The notes below the pieces were generated by a model. It worked only from the letters and a program-made list of their open reading frames with translations. It did not search any database and was not told the DNA's origin. 40,295 nt of DNA from Flavobacteriia bacterium (GTDB lineage Bacteria; Bacteroidota; Bacteroidia; Flavobacteriales; Schleiferiaceae), in contig JABXHW010000051.1 of NCBI GenBank assembly GCA_013373425.1, forward strand, positions 1 to 40,295. Direction: 5' to 3'. The position numbers and the translations under genes are program-made. This document shows positions 15,857-25,390 of this stretch, one piece after another; the stretch's first letter is position 1, and each line of letters starts with the position of its first letter.

Positions 15857-16452
15857 AAGAGGGCGTAACCCAAGCTCAAGATAAACTGACCCGCTCGTGC
15901 ATCTACTGCATAAGCTTGACCATCGATAACCACCTCTTCTGCCAACGGCTGAAATGAGCCTTCATATTTTGCATCTAAGATAAAGTTGCCGAAGGTTAGT
16001 CCAACTCCTGCCTGAAAACCCAATGTCCCACCGTCGTAATCGATATCGACGATTTCTGACGGATGATTCAAGTTATAGCTAAGAACTGGTCCGCCAAAAA
16101 TACTTGCAGGACCAACTTTGAAGCCTAAGTTCACGGGGATGTCGAATCTCGATAAAGCGAAATCAACGGTTTGCGTTCCGCCACCGTTTTGTTGCACCTC
16201 GATATCACTATAAATCTGAGTAAACAAGAATTCAGGCTGAAGATAGATACTCAACACCTTAACTCGAACGTAGGCTCCCGCGTGATAACCAAATTTGTTA
16301 CTAGCAACAATGTCTTCAATATTTGAATTCTCTTCCAAATCCTCGAAAGTGAGTGTGGAAGAGTTAGCACCAGCTTTTAGTCCGAAATCGAACTGTGCCA
16401 ATGTGGTAAAGCTTGCAAAACAAAGTAGAGCGATGGTGGTTAGGCGGCTCAT
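15853..16452 (-). CDS. Porin-family outer-membrane beta-barrel protein (PorT-like fold)
   Basis: A 199-residue protein with a Sec signal peptide (cleavage after about Ala19, TLAQ) and the typical Bacteroidota opening QFDFGLKAGANSSTL. Strands such as GYHAGAYVRVKVLSIYLQPEFLFTQ, FDIPVNLGFKVGPASIFGGPVLSY and FILSLGYALF (terminal Phe) indicate a small outer-membrane barrel of the PorT/OMP_b-brl type. This fold group is large; I do not claim it is the T9SS protein PorT itself. It starts 2 bp after the purC stop, so it is the last gene of the phoH-purC operon. Confidence 0.85.
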   Translation of the reverse strand: MSRLTTIALLCFASFTTLAQFDFGLKAGANSSTLTFEDLEENSNIEDIVASNKFGYHAGAYVRVKVLSIYLQPEFLFTQIYSDIEVQQNGGGTQTVDFALSRFDIPVNLGFKVGPASIFGGPVLSYNLNHPSEIVDIDYDGGTLGFQAGVGLTFGNFILDAKYEGSFQPLAEEVVIDGQAYAVDARAGQFILSLGYALF

Positions 16453-16454
16453 AG

Positions 16455-17405
16455 TTAGAGGTTCTTTAGGGCTGACTCAACGTTCTGTGAGATTCTTCCT
16501 ACTAAGTTAGACAAATCTGCTTTTGCAAAACGCATGCCGGTTACCTTCTCGTACAACTCGATGTATCGATTACTCACCGACTGAACGAAAACTTCTGTCA
16601 TTTCTGGAACCTGCTGTCCTTCTTTTCCTTGAAACCCATTTTCAATCAACCACTGACGAACGAACTCCTTCGACAATTGCTTTTGAGTTTCGCCTTTTTG
16701 CTGACGCTCTTCATAGCCATCTTGATAGAAGTAACGAGAAGAATCTGGGGTGTGAATCTCGTCGATAAGAACGATCGTACCATCAGGCAATTTGCCGAAT
16801 TCGTACTTCGTATCCACTAGAATCAATCCGCGCTCACTAGCCATTTCCTGACCTCTTTGAAAGAGGGCACGAGTATACTTCTCGAGTTGCACGTAGTCGT
16901 CTTCTGAAACGATGTCCTTCGCGAGAATATCTTCCCGAGAGATATCTTCATCGTGCAAGCCTTGATCGGCTTTAGTGGTTGGAGTAATGATTGGCTCCGG
17001 AAACGCATCATTCTCTTTCAATCCTTCCGGCATTGTTACACCGCACAGTGTTCTGACACCATCGCGATAGGTCCTCCAAGCATGTCCGCTCAAGTATCCA
17101 CGAATCACCATTTCAACTTTGAATGGCTCGGCCTTATGCCCGATAGTTACAACTGGATCTGGCGTAGAAAGCTTCCAGTTCGGAACAATATCAGATGTAG
17201 CGTCCAAGAAATGACTCGCAATTTGATTGAGCACCTGTCCTTTGAAGGGAATGCCTTTTGGAAGAATGACGTCGAACGCCGAAATGCGATCGCTCGCAAT
17301 CATAACGAGCTTATCTTCTCCAATAGAATAAACGTCTCTCACTTTGCCGTGGTAGACATGTGTTTGCCCGGTAAAATTGAATTCGGAGCGTTCTAGTGCG
17401 GTCAT
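16455..17405 (-). CDS. purC: Phosphoribosylaminoimidazole-succinocarboxamide synthase (SAICAR synthetase)
   Basis: A 316-residue cytoplasmic enzyme of purine synthesis that joins CAIR and aspartate with ATP. Signatures are [30 protein letters not shown] near the N-terminus, [15 protein letters not shown], and [26 protein letters not shown]. It is longer than the E. coli enzyme (about 237 residues), as in the longer form common in Bacteroidota. Its ATG overlaps the TGA of phoH (ATGA, 17402-17405), so translation is coupled. Confidence 0.97.
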   Translation of the reverse strand: MTALERSEFNFTGQTHVYHGKVRDVYSIGEDKLVMIASDRISAFDVILPKGIPFKGQVLNQIASHFLDATSDIVPNWKLSTPDPVVTIGHKAEPFKVEMVIRGYLSGHAWRTYRDGVRTLCGVTMPEGLKENDAFPEPIITPTTKADQGLHDEDISREDILAKDIVSEDDYVQLEKYTRALFQRGQEMASERGLILVDTKYEFGKLPDGTIVLIDEIHTPDSSRYFYQDGYEERQQKGETQKQLSKEFVRQWLIENGFQGKEGQQVPEMTEVFVQSVSNRYIELYEKVTGMRFAKADLSNLVGRISQNVESALKNL

Positions 17406-18355
17406 GACTTCTTCTCTTCTTTGTCGTATGCGTGAATGATGTCCTTCACCAATGAGTGGCGAATCACATCCTTATCGTCTAGCTGTATAATTTCAATCCC
17501 CTTCACATTCTTCAATATGCGGAGTGCCTCTTTCAAACCCGACCCTTGATTTCTAGGTAGATCGATTTGAGTAGCGTCACCTGTTACGATGAACTTAGCA
17601 TGTTTCCCCATACGAGTGAGGAACATCTTCATTTGCGAATGCGTGGTATTCTGCGCTTCATCCAGAATCACGAAAGCGTTATCGAGCGTTCGGCCACGCA
17701 TAAATGCAAGTGGAGCAATTTCAATGACACGTGATTCAATGTAATACTGAAGCTTCTCATGAGGAATCATGTCGTGCAAAGCATCGTACAATGGCTGCAT
17801 GTACGGATCGAGCTTCTCTTTCATATCCCCTGGAAGGAAACCCAGGTTCTCCCCTGCTTCAACTGCAGGTCTAGTGAGAATAATTCGTCTTACCTCTTTA
17901 TTCTTCAGTGCTCTAACTGCAAGCGCAACTCCAGTATATGTCTTACCCGTACCTGCCGGTCCGATGGCAAAAACCATATCGTTCTCGTCAATACCCTTCA
18001 CCATTCTCTTTTGGTTAAGGGTTCTCGCCTTGATTAGATTTCCACCGGAACCGTGCACAAGCACATCGTTCACCTCTGCATACGTCTTCGCTACTTCACG
18101 ACCATCTTCCATGACAATGCGTTCAATTTGATTCTCTGTAATGGAATTGTAGCGTTGCAAGTGGAGCAATATCAAGTTCAGCTTCTCTTCGAATTGCTCG
18201 ATAATATCCTCGTCGCCATTTATCTTGATTTTATCGCCACGAGCCGTAATCTTAAGCTTGGGATAAAAACTTTTAAGCAAGTTGAAATACCGATTATTCG
18301 CCCCGTAAAACTCCTGGGGATTAGTGTCTTCGAGAATGACTGTTTTTTCGGTCAA
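17402..18355 (-). CDS. phoH: PhoH family ATPase
   Basis: A 317-residue P-loop ATPase. An N-terminal KH-like region (about 20-75) precedes the PhoH core with Walker A GPAGTGKT at 132-139, Walker [10 protein letters not shown] and [10 protein letters not shown]. PhoH proteins are RNA-associated ATPases/helicases of incompletely known role. The only plausible start is TTG at 18355; it gives the normal N-terminus ([17 protein letters not shown]) and no in-frame ATG or GTG lies between it and the divergent promoter region. It leads the operon phoH-purC-barrel protein. Confidence 0.93.
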   Translation of the reverse strand: MTEKTVILEDTNPQEFYGANNRYFNLLKSFYPKLKITARGDKIKINGDEDIIEQFEEKLNLILLHLQRYNSITENQIERIVMEDGREVAKTYAEVNDVLVHGSGGNLIKARTLNQKRMVKGIDENDMVFAIGPAGTGKTYTGVALAVRALKNKEVRRIILTRPAVEAGENLGFLPGDMKEKLDPYMQPLYDALHDMIPHEKLQYYIESRVIEIAPLAFMRGRTLDNAFVILDEAQNTTHSQMKMFLTRMGKHAKFIVTGDATQIDLPRNQGSGLKEALRILKNVKGIEIIQLDDKDVIRHSLVKDIIHAYDKEEKKS

Positions 18356-18397
18356 ATGCAGGGTTTCTTTGTGTTATGTACGAAGCACTTCAATTCG

Positions 18398-18405
18398 TAC
18401 TTTTG
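18398..18405 (+). promoter_or_regulatory. -7 promoter element TACTTTTG of the SAM-hydrolase/gldFG operon
   Basis: Exact TAnnTTTG match 54 bases before the preferred start at 18460. An ATG follows the element directly at 18406, but it would lie at about +1 or upstream of the transcript start, which argues for the downstream start. Confidence 0.5.
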
Positions 18406-18459
18406 ATGTCACAAAATAACGGAATATCCCGCAATTTAGCTGCTGTCCACAAGCGATTT

Positions 18460-19257
18460 ATGAGCTTAATCACACTCACATCCGACTACGGAATCATTGA
18501 CCACGACGTGGCTGCATTGAAAGGTGATATTTGGCGAGAGATGCCAGATGCACGGATTGTGGATATATCTCACAGTGTCGCTCCGTACAATATCATGCAA
18601 GCCGCCTACCTTTTGGGCAGGACCTACAAGCACTATCCAGAGGGTACAATCCACTTCGTATTGGTCGATGCTTTGCAACCCAAAGACAAGCCACATTTGC
18701 TTTGGGAAATGGCAGGTCAATTTTTCATCGGACCGGATAACGGTGTCTTAACGATCATCGATCCCAATGAAAAACCAACCTTGGTGACTGCTTTGGATCT
18801 GCGAAATAGCAAGAGTGATGATGGTCTGCACAGCATGTATGTTCAGGTAGCAGCCCATTTGCAACGCGGCGGTAAATCAAGCGTGCTTGGTCAAGCTAGC
18901 AAGAATTACGAGATGAAATCACCGTCTCGCCCTACCTTGAAACCTGATCAACTAGAGGTCATTGCCCATGTGATTCATATCGATACCTTTGGCAACCTCG
19001 TTACGAATGTGAGTAGAAAGTGGCTCGTTGAAAATACGAGCAACAAGAAGCTCACCGTGATTGCGCGAAATAAGCGAATAACCCGAATCGTGGAAAATTA
19101 CCACGAAGGGCCAACGGAAGGCGAGCTTTTCTGCGTCTTCAATAGCGATGACCTACTTGAAATCGCCGTTCAAAAGCCCGGGGGTAGAAATATCAACAGC
19201 GCATGCAGTCTGTTGGGATTACAAGTAAACAGTAACATCTACATTGAACTTCAATGA
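18460..19257 (+). CDS. SAM hydrolase / SAM hydroxide adenosyltransferase family protein
   Basis: A 265-residue protein of the family that cleaves S-adenosylmethionine to adenosine and methionine (related to SalL/FlA). Visible marks are the opening LITLTSDYG with the substrate Asp, ALKG, the VDISHSVAPYNIMQAAYLL stretch, FFIGPDNGVL and HIDTFGNLVTNV. The start at 18460 gives MSLITLTSDYG, the usual N-terminus; an extension to 18376 is unlikely because it crosses the promoter element. It is the first gene of an operon in which the next three genes each overlap by ATGA. Why SAM cleavage would be tied to gliding-motility genes is unclear. Confidence 0.88.
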   Translation: MSLITLTSDYGIIDHDVAALKGDIWREMPDARIVDISHSVAPYNIMQAAYLLGRTYKHYPEGTIHFVLVDALQPKDKPHLLWEMAGQFFIGPDNGVLTIIDPNEKPTLVTALDLRNSKSDDGLHSMYVQVAAHLQRGGKSSVLGQASKNYEMKSPSRPTLKPDQLEVIAHVIHIDTFGNLVTNVSRKWLVENTSNKKLTVIARNKRITRIVENYHEGPTEGELFCVFNSDDLLEIAVQKPGGRNINSACSLLGLQVNSNIYIELQ

Positions 19258-19550
19258 TGGTACGTGTAGTTAAGATGCACTTTAGAGAAGAGGAAATTGA
19301 TTCCTTTCAAGCTTTATTCGAAAGTCGCAAAGAACTCATTCGTGGGTTTGAAGGCTGCGAGTATCTGGAGTTGTGGCAGGACATTAATAACCCGGCCATC
19401 TTCTTTACTTACAGTCATTGGAAGCATCCAGATTATCTAGAGATGTACCGAAAAAGTGAGTTGTTTGCCGATGTTTGGGCAAAGACCAAAGCCCTTTTCG
19501 CTGAAAAAGCACAAGCCTGGAGTGTAGAACCACAAGTGAAATTACCATGA
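19254..19550 (+). CDS. Antibiotic biosynthesis monooxygenase (ABM) fold protein
   Basis: A 98-residue protein with a ferredoxin-like ABM fold: RVVKMHFREEEIDSFQALFE, then GCEYLELWQDINNPAIFFTYSHW and a C-terminal helix ending LFAEKAQAW. Members are small, usually dimeric, and include quinol monooxygenases and heme-degrading enzymes; none can be assigned. The start is ATG at 19254 (overlapping the previous TGA) or the adjacent ATG at 19257. It overlaps gldFG by 4 bp. Confidence 0.82.
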   Translation: MMVRVVKMHFREEEIDSFQALFESRKELIRGFEGCEYLELWQDINNPAIFFTYSHWKHPDYLEMYRKSELFADVWAKTKALFAEKAQAWSVEPQVKLP

Positions 19551-22006
19551 TCAGTCTCTTTTTAAAAGAAATAAGAGCCTTCTTCAATTCGGTAACCGGC
19601 TATTTAGTCATTATCGTATTCCTGTTACTCAATGGTGTTTTCCTATGGCTTCTTCCAGGGTCGTTCAACCTTCTCGATGCCGGATATGCAGGCATTGATG
19701 GCTTGTTTATGATTTCGCCTTGGGTGTTTATGTTCCTGATTCCCGCCATTACCATGCGCATGTTCGCAGATGAGAAACGGATTGGGACCATGGAGTTCTT
19801 GTTGACCAAACCACTAACCGAGTTACAAATCTTCTCGGCGAAGTTCTTGGCGGCCTTATCCTTGGTGCTCTTCAGCTTACTCCCTACCCTGCTTTATTAT
19901 TTCTCGATTCATCAACTGGGTGAACCCGTTGGAAATGTTGATTCGGGGGCTACAGCTGGAAGTTACATCGGACTCTTCCTTTTGGGAGCCGCGTACATTT
20001 CCATCGGACTTTTTGCATCCTCCATTACAGACAACCCTATCATCAGTTTCATCCTCGCCGCACTAATCAGCTTTGTTTTCTTCTTTGGATTTGATGCCGT
20101 TGCTGAGCTCGACGTTTTCGGAAGCATGGATTTGTTGATTTACAGTTTGGGCATCAACGAGCACTATTTAAGTATTAGTCGAGGCGTGATCGACAGTCGA
20201 GACGTCCTCTACTTCTTTGGATTGATTGTGGTTTTTGCGGCTTTGTCGCGCTTGATCATGCAAAGCAGAAAATGGGACAAAAAATCGCGATTGGCCGATT
20301 TCACTCAATTCGGACTCGTTCTCGCACTCGCAGTGATGCTCAATGTGGTCGGCGCTTTCAAATTTGCGAGAATCGACCTGACCGCTGAAGGGCGTTACAG
20401 TTTGAATGAGGTTACGCTCAATCTTCTCGATGAGATTGAGGATCCGATGCTTTTCAAAGTATACCTGGATGGTGAATTCAATTTCGCAGGTGCAGCAGAT
20501 TTACTTCGTCTAAAGAAGGAGACCCGTCAGATGCTTGAGGAGTTCCGTGCATACAATTCAAATATTGAATTTGAGTTTATCGATCCAAATGAAGGAGACG
20601 ATTCCAGGGAGTTAAAGCAAGTCCTTCAATCTAGAGGCCTCAGTCCATACTTTATAGAAAGTCAAGCAGAAGGAGGATCAGTTCGATTGGAGGTTTACCC
20701 TGGGGCGCTTGTATCTTATGGAGATAAAGAAATCCCCATCAATCTGCTCGAATCGCGAATAGGCACCAACTCAGCATCTCAAGTTAATGCCTCGGTTCAG
20801 GAAATGGAATACAACCTTGCTTCTGGACTAAACACCCTGCTGACGACAAATCGACCATTAATTGGATTCTTGCAGGGGCATGGAGAATTACCTGCCCGAT
20901 TTGTAGTGAGCATTGCCACGGATTTGAGCGAGTCGTACGACATCGACCGATTCAACATCAAAGAATATCCAGTAGACACGGTAACAGGTGAGGTGAGCTT
21001 GGTAGATCAAATCAATCGAATGAACCGTTTTGATATGCTCATCGTAGCCAAGCCTGAACAACCCTTCAATGAAACCGACAAGTTCCTAATCGACAATTAC
21101 ATCATGAATGGTGGTCGCATCATGTGGTTCATCGACCCTGTTGCAGCGGCTATGGATTCTCTTACTCAAAAGAGAGAGTTTCTTGCCCTACCTCAGATGG
21201 AAAAGTTGAACATTGATGACATGCTCTTCCAGTATGGAGTTCGTCTCAACACTAACTTGATTCAGGACTATGTATGTGGCTATGTAAATGACATGCGTTC
21301 GCTGCGAAAGTGGATTTACTTTCCAGCAATCACCGCACGAGTTGATCATCCAATTACGAAGGACCTCAATGTGTTGAAGCTGAATATGGCATCTGAGATT
21401 GATACGGTTTACTCTCCAAATATCAAGAAGACGCCCCTCTTGGTAACAAGTGGAAATAGCCGAACACAAGAGGTGCCAGGCATTGTAAGTCTGAGAACGC
21501 TTTACTCCGACCATGTCCCTGAGGAATTCCCTAGTAGGAATTTATTAGCAGGCGTGCTTTTGGAGGGTCATTTCACTTCCATTTACAAGAATCGATTAAA
21601 GCCGCGTTCGCTAGAAGCGCAAAATATTCGTCTACGTGATTCCAGCGAATGGACGCAACAGATCGTAATAGCTGATGGGGACTTTATTAGAAACGAGTTG
21701 AGCTTTGGTAGTAGAGACCGTCCGGCGGGATCTCCGTTAAAGTTGGGCTTCGATCAACTCACAGGCCATCAATACGGCAATACAGAATTTATATTGAATG
21801 CGGTGGATTATATGTTGGATGATTCTGGATTGATAGATGTTCGCTCTACTCGTGAAATAAAGATGAGACTCCTAAATAACGCGAAAGTCGAAGATGAAAG
21901 ACTCACTTGGTCTATTCTGAACACGGCTGTTCCAGTAGTATTCGTACTGGTGTTCGGCGTCTTATATACATGGAATAGAAGAAGAAAATACGCAGTAAAG
22001 GCATGA
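19547..22006 (+). CDS. GldF-GldG fusion protein (gliding-motility ABC transporter permease plus GldG)
   Basis: An 819-residue membrane protein. Residues 1-241 are an ABC-2 permease of the GldF type with six membrane helices and the DEKRIGTMEFLLTKPL motif. From about 246 it continues as GldG: a membrane anchor (252-270), the RIDLTAEGRYSLNEVT motif, a large periplasmic GldG_N/ABC_transp_aux domain (EMEYNLASGLNTLL, GFLQGHGE), a further segment rich in charged strands, and a C-terminal membrane helix (about 795-812). In Flavobacterium johnsoniae gldF and gldG are separate genes and act with ATPase GldA in gliding. No ATPase gene is in this window. There is no stop or frameshift between the halves, so it is a true fusion. 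Both ends overlap neighbours by ATGA. Confidence 0.9.
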   Translation: MISLFLKEIRAFFNSVTGYLVIIVFLLLNGVFLWLLPGSFNLLDAGYAGIDGLFMISPWVFMFLIPAITMRMFADEKRIGTMEFLLTKPLTELQIFSAKFLAALSLVLFSLLPTLLYYFSIHQLGEPVGNVDSGATAGSYIGLFLLGAAYISIGLFASSITDNPIISFILAALISFVFFFGFDAVAELDVFGSMDLLIYSLGINEHYLSISRGVIDSRDVLYFFGLIVVFAALSRLIMQSRKWDKKSRLADFTQFGLVLALAVMLNVVGAFKFARIDLTAEGRYSLNEVTLNLLDEIEDPMLFKVYLDGEFNFAGAADLLRLKKETRQMLEEFRAYNSNIEFEFIDPNEGDDSRELKQVLQSRGLSPYFIESQAEGGSVRLEVYPGALVSYGDKEIPINLLESRIGTNSASQVNASVQEMEYNLASGLNTLLTTNRPLIGFLQGHGELPARFVVSIATDLSESYDIDRFNIKEYPVDTVTGEVSLVDQINRMNRFDMLIVAKPEQPFNETDKFLIDNYIMNGGRIMWFIDPVAAAMDSLTQKREFLALPQMEKLNIDDMLFQYGVRLNTNLIQDYVCGYVNDMRSLRKWIYFPAITARVDHPITKDLNVLKLNMASEIDTVYSPNIKKTPLLVTSGNSRTQEVPGIVSLRTLYSDHVPEEFPSRNLLAGVLLEGHFTSIYKNRLKPRSLEAQNIRLRDSSEWTQQIVIADGDFIRNELSFGSRDRPAGSPLKLGFDQLTGHQYGNTEFILNAVDYMLDDSGLIDVRSTREIKMRLLNNAKVEDERLTWSILNTAVPVVFVLVFGVLYTWNRRRKYAVKA

Positions 22007-23019
22007 AGAAGAAACAATTAATCAACCTCATCATATTTGCCGTCCTCATTGCTGGGGGAATATTCTTGGCTTTCCAAGACTTTGATTCGAGCAGCACACT
22101 TGGCGATGATGAGCTGGCTTACGACATGGCTATCGAAGACACAGCTGCGGTGACCAAATTTGTCATCACCAACCGTGAGCCCGACACGGCCATTTTAGAA
22201 CGTACGAGCAATGGTTGGATTGTAAACGGTAAATACCCTGCTCGTCAAGGTTCAGTAAACGAAGTTTTGAGAACCCTTCATGAAATGGAGCTTCGCAACT
22301 TCCCAACAGAAGCTGCACGCGAAACCGTATTACGCCGAATGGCTGGTTACGGAAGAACTTTGCAGGTATATGCTGGCGATGAGCTCGTGCGAGATATCAT
22401 CATCGGAACCCAGCAAAATGATGGTTTGGGAACTTGGATGATGAAGCGAAATGCACGCACTCCAGTTGCCATGCATGTTCCAAGTGAGAATGCATTCCTC
22501 GAATCTCGATTCTTCGCTCGTGAAGACTTGTGGAGAAACAGAGTCATCTTTGGATGGGACGACCTAGAGATTGCTGAAGTTAAAATGGACTATCAACTGG
22601 TTCCTCAGGAGGGATACCGCATCGTTCAAACAGAGGACAGTAAACTATCCGTTTTCGATGATGCTGGTATTGCCATTGAACCATTCGATGCCCAGCACAC
22701 GCGCTATTTGCTAGAATCTCTTCGCACGTTGAGATACGAGGGTGCTATAATCGAAACAGACTTAGCCTATCAAAAGCAGGACAGCATTGTGAACTCAATT
22801 CCCGTTTTTGAGCTTTCACTTACCAACTTTGAGGGGGAAACCAAAACGCTTTCGGCCTTCCATGTGCCCGCAGCTCCGGATGAATACGACGCTTTGGGCA
22901 ACCCAAGGAAATATGATGTGGATCGTTTCTATGCAAAAATCAGCGACGGACGCTTTGTCTTGATTCAGACCTTCGCATTTGAGAACGTACTTAAAACCAG
23001 AGAGTACTTCAACCTATAA
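22003..23019 (+). CDS. DUF4340 family membrane-anchored protein
   Basis: A 338-residue protein with a short basic start (KKKQL), one membrane helix (about 6-24) and a large extracytoplasmic part. Repeated strand-turn units such as AAVTKFVITNREPDTAILERTSNGWIVN match DUF4340, which commonly accompanies GldG-type transporter genes. It overlaps gldFG by 4 bp, so a role as an accessory part of the same transporter is likely. Mechanism unknown. Confidence 0.82.
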   Translation: MKKKQLINLIIFAVLIAGGIFLAFQDFDSSSTLGDDELAYDMAIEDTAAVTKFVITNREPDTAILERTSNGWIVNGKYPARQGSVNEVLRTLHEMELRNFPTEAARETVLRRMAGYGRTLQVYAGDELVRDIIIGTQQNDGLGTWMMKRNARTPVAMHVPSENAFLESRFFAREDLWRNRVIFGWDDLEIAEVKMDYQLVPQEGYRIVQTEDSKLSVFDDAGIAIEPFDAQHTRYLLESLRTLRYEGAIIETDLAYQKQDSIVNSIPVFELSLTNFEGETKTLSAFHVPAAPDEYDALGNPRKYDVDRFYAKISDGRFVLIQTFAFENVLKTREYFNL

Positions 23020-23078
23020 TTGTGAATCTCTTGTTAGCAAAATTCACTTTGAGAGTGACATAAGCGCAAGTGAAAAAG

Positions 23079-23086
23079 TATATTTG
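23079..23086 (+). promoter_or_regulatory. -7 promoter element TATATTTG of dnaN
   Basis: Exact TAnnTTTG match ending 38 bases before the dnaN ATG, in the 105-bp gap after the gldFG operon. No clear -33 TTG at standard spacing. Confidence 0.5.
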
Positions 23087-23124
23087 CTTTCGGCGAAGAA
23101 GACTCGCAGCAAACAATTAGCCTC

Positions 23125-24246
23125 ATGAAATTTATTGTATCCAGCGGAACCCTATTACGTGAATTGCAAGCCATTGGTGGTGTAATCAACAACAACAATA
23201 CACTTCCAATTCTCGATAATTTCCTTTTCGAACTCAGCCCTAACCAACTTAAAGTTTCAGCTTCAGACCTTGAAACTACCATGAGTACAACGTTGGCGGT
23301 TGAAACAGAATCTGAAGGGACAGCAGGTGTTCCAGCAAAGATTCTTCTAGATACATTGAAAACCTTCCCAGAGCAACCACTCACCTTCACGCTTGACGAG
23401 AAGTCTCACAACGTAGAAGTGAGCAGTGATTTTGGTAAGTATTCCTTGGCTTTTGTTGAAGGGGATGAATTTCCTCAACTTCCTGAGTTGGAAGATGCGA
23501 GTGAGGCAGTGGTTCCCGGCGACGTTCTTGGAAACGCCATCGCAAAGACCATCTTCGCCGCGGGTAACGACGACCTTCGTCCGGTGATGTCAGGTGTGTT
23601 CTTCCAATTCGCGTCAGACAGCCTAACTTTCGTTGCTACAGATGCGCACAAACTCGTTCGCTACAGAAGAACGGATTTGAGCACTTCGAGCACGGCTGAA
23701 TTCATCATGCCTCGCAAGCCTTTGAACTTACTTCGATCGAGCTTGGTGGGTACAGATGGCGACGTGAAGATTTTCTACAACGAAACCAACGCGCGCTTCG
23801 AGTATGACAACATCATCATGACCTGTCGTTTGATTGATGGAAAATACCCGAATTACGAAGCGGTTATTCCTAAGGACAATCCTAACCGCATGTTGATTGA
23901 TCGCTCAGGATTTTTGAGCTCAGTAAAGCGTGTGTCTATCTTCTCTAACAAGACCACCCATCAAATTCGCTTGAAGATTGCAGGAACGGAGTTGACCGTT
24001 TCAGCAGAGGACCTCGACTTCAGTAATAAAGCTGTAGAGCGACTCACTTGCGACTACGACGGATCAGATATGGAAATCGGATTTAACAGCCGTTTCCTAA
24101 CTGAAATGTTGAACAACTTGGAGTCGGATTCAGTGAAGGTAGAATTGAGCGCCCCCAACCGCGCTGGTCTCCTCATCCCAAATGACGGTGTGGACGAAGG
24201 TGAAGACCTTCTCATGCTCGTCATGCCTGTCATGTTGAATTCATAA
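23125..24246 (+). CDS. dnaN: DNA polymerase III beta subunit (sliding clamp)
   Basis: A 373-residue protein with the three-domain clamp pattern. Domain 1 opens MKFIVSSGTLLRELQAIGGVINNNNTLPILDNFLF; domain 2 contains RPVMSGVFFQFASDSLTFVATDAHKL; domain 3 contains GFNSRFLTEMLNNLESDSVKVELS and ends in LMLVMPVMLNS. It tethers the replicative polymerase to DNA. dnaA is not adjacent, and I see no cluster of DnaA boxes, so this is not evidence for an origin. A phosphatase gene follows 7 bp downstream. Confidence 0.98.
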   Translation: MKFIVSSGTLLRELQAIGGVINNNNTLPILDNFLFELSPNQLKVSASDLETTMSTTLAVETESEGTAGVPAKILLDTLKTFPEQPLTFTLDEKSHNVEVSSDFGKYSLAFVEGDEFPQLPELEDASEAVVPGDVLGNAIAKTIFAAGNDDLRPVMSGVFFQFASDSLTFVATDAHKLVRYRRTDLSTSSTAEFIMPRKPLNLLRSSLVGTDGDVKIFYNETNARFEYDNIIMTCRLIDGKYPNYEAVIPKDNPNRMLIDRSGFLSSVKRVSIFSNKTTHQIRLKIAGTELTVSAEDLDFSNKAVERLTCDYDGSDMEIGFNSRFLTEMLNNLESDSVKVELSAPNRAGLLIPNDGVDEGEDLLMLVMPVMLNS

Positions 24247-24253
24247 ATCTCCC

Positions 24254-24895
24254 ATGAACATCTTCGCCATTGGTGATGTTCACGGCTGCTACCACACCTT
24301 TAAGGAGATGGTAGAAGAACACTGGAATCCAGAAAATGAGTTCTTGGTTCAAGTGGGTGACCTCATCAATAAAGGCAAGAGATCGGGAAAAGTGTACCTC
24401 TTAGCGAAGCAACTTCAGCAAGAGTATCCCTATCAGGTTTTCTTCCTCAAGGGAAATCACGAACAAAGATTTATTGAACTGTATCAGCGTGCTGGTCGAG
24501 ACAAGACCATCGACCAATGTAAGCGTGACTTTATCAAGCGCGATATCAATTTAAAGAAGGCGGTGGATTGGATGAAGGCACTACCGCTGAAGTGGGAAAC
24601 GCCGAATGTCCTCATCACTCACGCTGGAATTAGTCCGTATTCAAAAGATCCCTACGGCAACAATGCTCGTCGCGGCGTTTTGCACAATCGCTCAACCGTC
24701 AAGAATGTCGGCAAGCTACAAGTTCACGGTCACATGATTCAATCCGATGGCGAGCCAAGGTTCGTCGAAAAATCGGATGCATGGTGCATCGACACCGGTG
24801 CATGGCTAGGAAAAAACCTGACGGGAATTAGAATCTCTTCTGAAGGTGAGGTGATTGAGGTCGTAAAGATGCCGACCCATACAAAAGATCTCTAG
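24254..24895 (+). CDS. PPP-family metallophosphoesterase (serine/threonine phosphatase or ApaH-like)
   Basis: A 213-residue phosphoesterase with the complete metal-site order of the PPP family: GDVHGCY (Asp8, His10), VGDLINKGKRSG, FFLKGNHEQRF, ITHAGISPY and VHGHM. The family removes phosphate from proteins or cleaves dinucleotide polyphosphates; the short length fits bacterial PrpA/ApaH-like enzymes, and the substrate cannot be told. It follows dnaN by 7 bp and may be cotranscribed. Its stop is 5 bp from the stop of the convergent DUF6428 gene. Confidence 0.9.
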   Translation: MNIFAIGDVHGCYHTFKEMVEEHWNPENEFLVQVGDLINKGKRSGKVYLLAKQLQQEYPYQVFFLKGNHEQRFIELYQRAGRDKTIDQCKRDFIKRDINLKKAVDWMKALPLKWETPNVLITHAGISPYSKDPYGNNARRGVLHNRSTVKNVGKLQVHGHMIQSDGEPRFVEKSDAWCIDTGAWLGKNLTGIRISSEGEVIEVVKMPTHTKDL

Positions 24896-24900
24896 TGTCC

Positions 24901-25371
24901 TTAGCAACAACCACTGCCCGGCTTGCATGCATTTGAGGCCTGACCCAATGTACTCAACTTTACCCTTTTCTTTGTCTCCGGAATACCACACTTGTCCTTA
25001 GCTAGGCAGTTGGTTTCGGTCGGGATAAGATTGAACACTCCCTCAGTGAAATCCAAATCATAAATCTCGATACTGGCACCTTGGTACTCCACCTTAACGT
25101 CGACATCGGGCAGGCTGAGTTGATCCACAGATATTTCAATAATCGATTGTAATTTTTGAACTCCTAGACGATGATCGTAATCGCTCGCCGTATAGAGTTG
25201 AAAGGCAATGGTGCTTTCATCTCGAATTGTCCCACCACAATCGATAAAGTTTTTACGCACAAGTCCGACTTCGGTGACGTGAAAATGCGCAGGCACTAGC
25301 TCCCCAGAAGGAAGAGCAAATCGAACGTTTTCAAGCGTATTCAGCGCATGGCGTACTTCTGATAGTTTCAT
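24901..25371 (-). CDS. DUF6428 family protein with cysteine-rich tail
   Basis: A 156-residue cytoplasmic protein. It begins KLSEVRHALNTLENVRFALPSGELVPAHFHVTEVG, the mark of DUF6428, a family commonly encoded in Bacteroidota arsenic-resistance clusters. Cysteines occur at FIDCGG, TNCLAKDKCGI and the C-terminal ACKPGSGCC. The cysteines and the arsR gene 19 bp upstream in the same operon suggest a metalloid-linked function; the reaction is unknown. No arsenate reductase or efflux pump follows: the next gene is convergent. Confidence 0.82.
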   Translation of the reverse strand: MKLSEVRHALNTLENVRFALPSGELVPAHFHVTEVGLVRKNFIDCGGTIRDESTIAFQLYTASDYDHRLGVQKLQSIIEISVDQLSLPDVDVKVEYQGASIEIYDLDFTEGVFNLIPTETNCLAKDKCGIPETKKRVKLSTLGQASNACKPGSGCC

Positions 25372-25390
25372 CTAGAAATGTCTTTATATA

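Noticed and set aside
18376-18459. Longer N-terminus for the SAM hydrolase-like protein
   Set aside because: It crosses the TACTTTTG promoter element, and the conserved family start is at 18460.
23020-23124. Replication origin near dnaN
   Set aside because: No dnaA gene, no cluster of TTATnCACA boxes and no AT-rich unwinding region; dnaN lies apart from the origin in many Bacteroidota.
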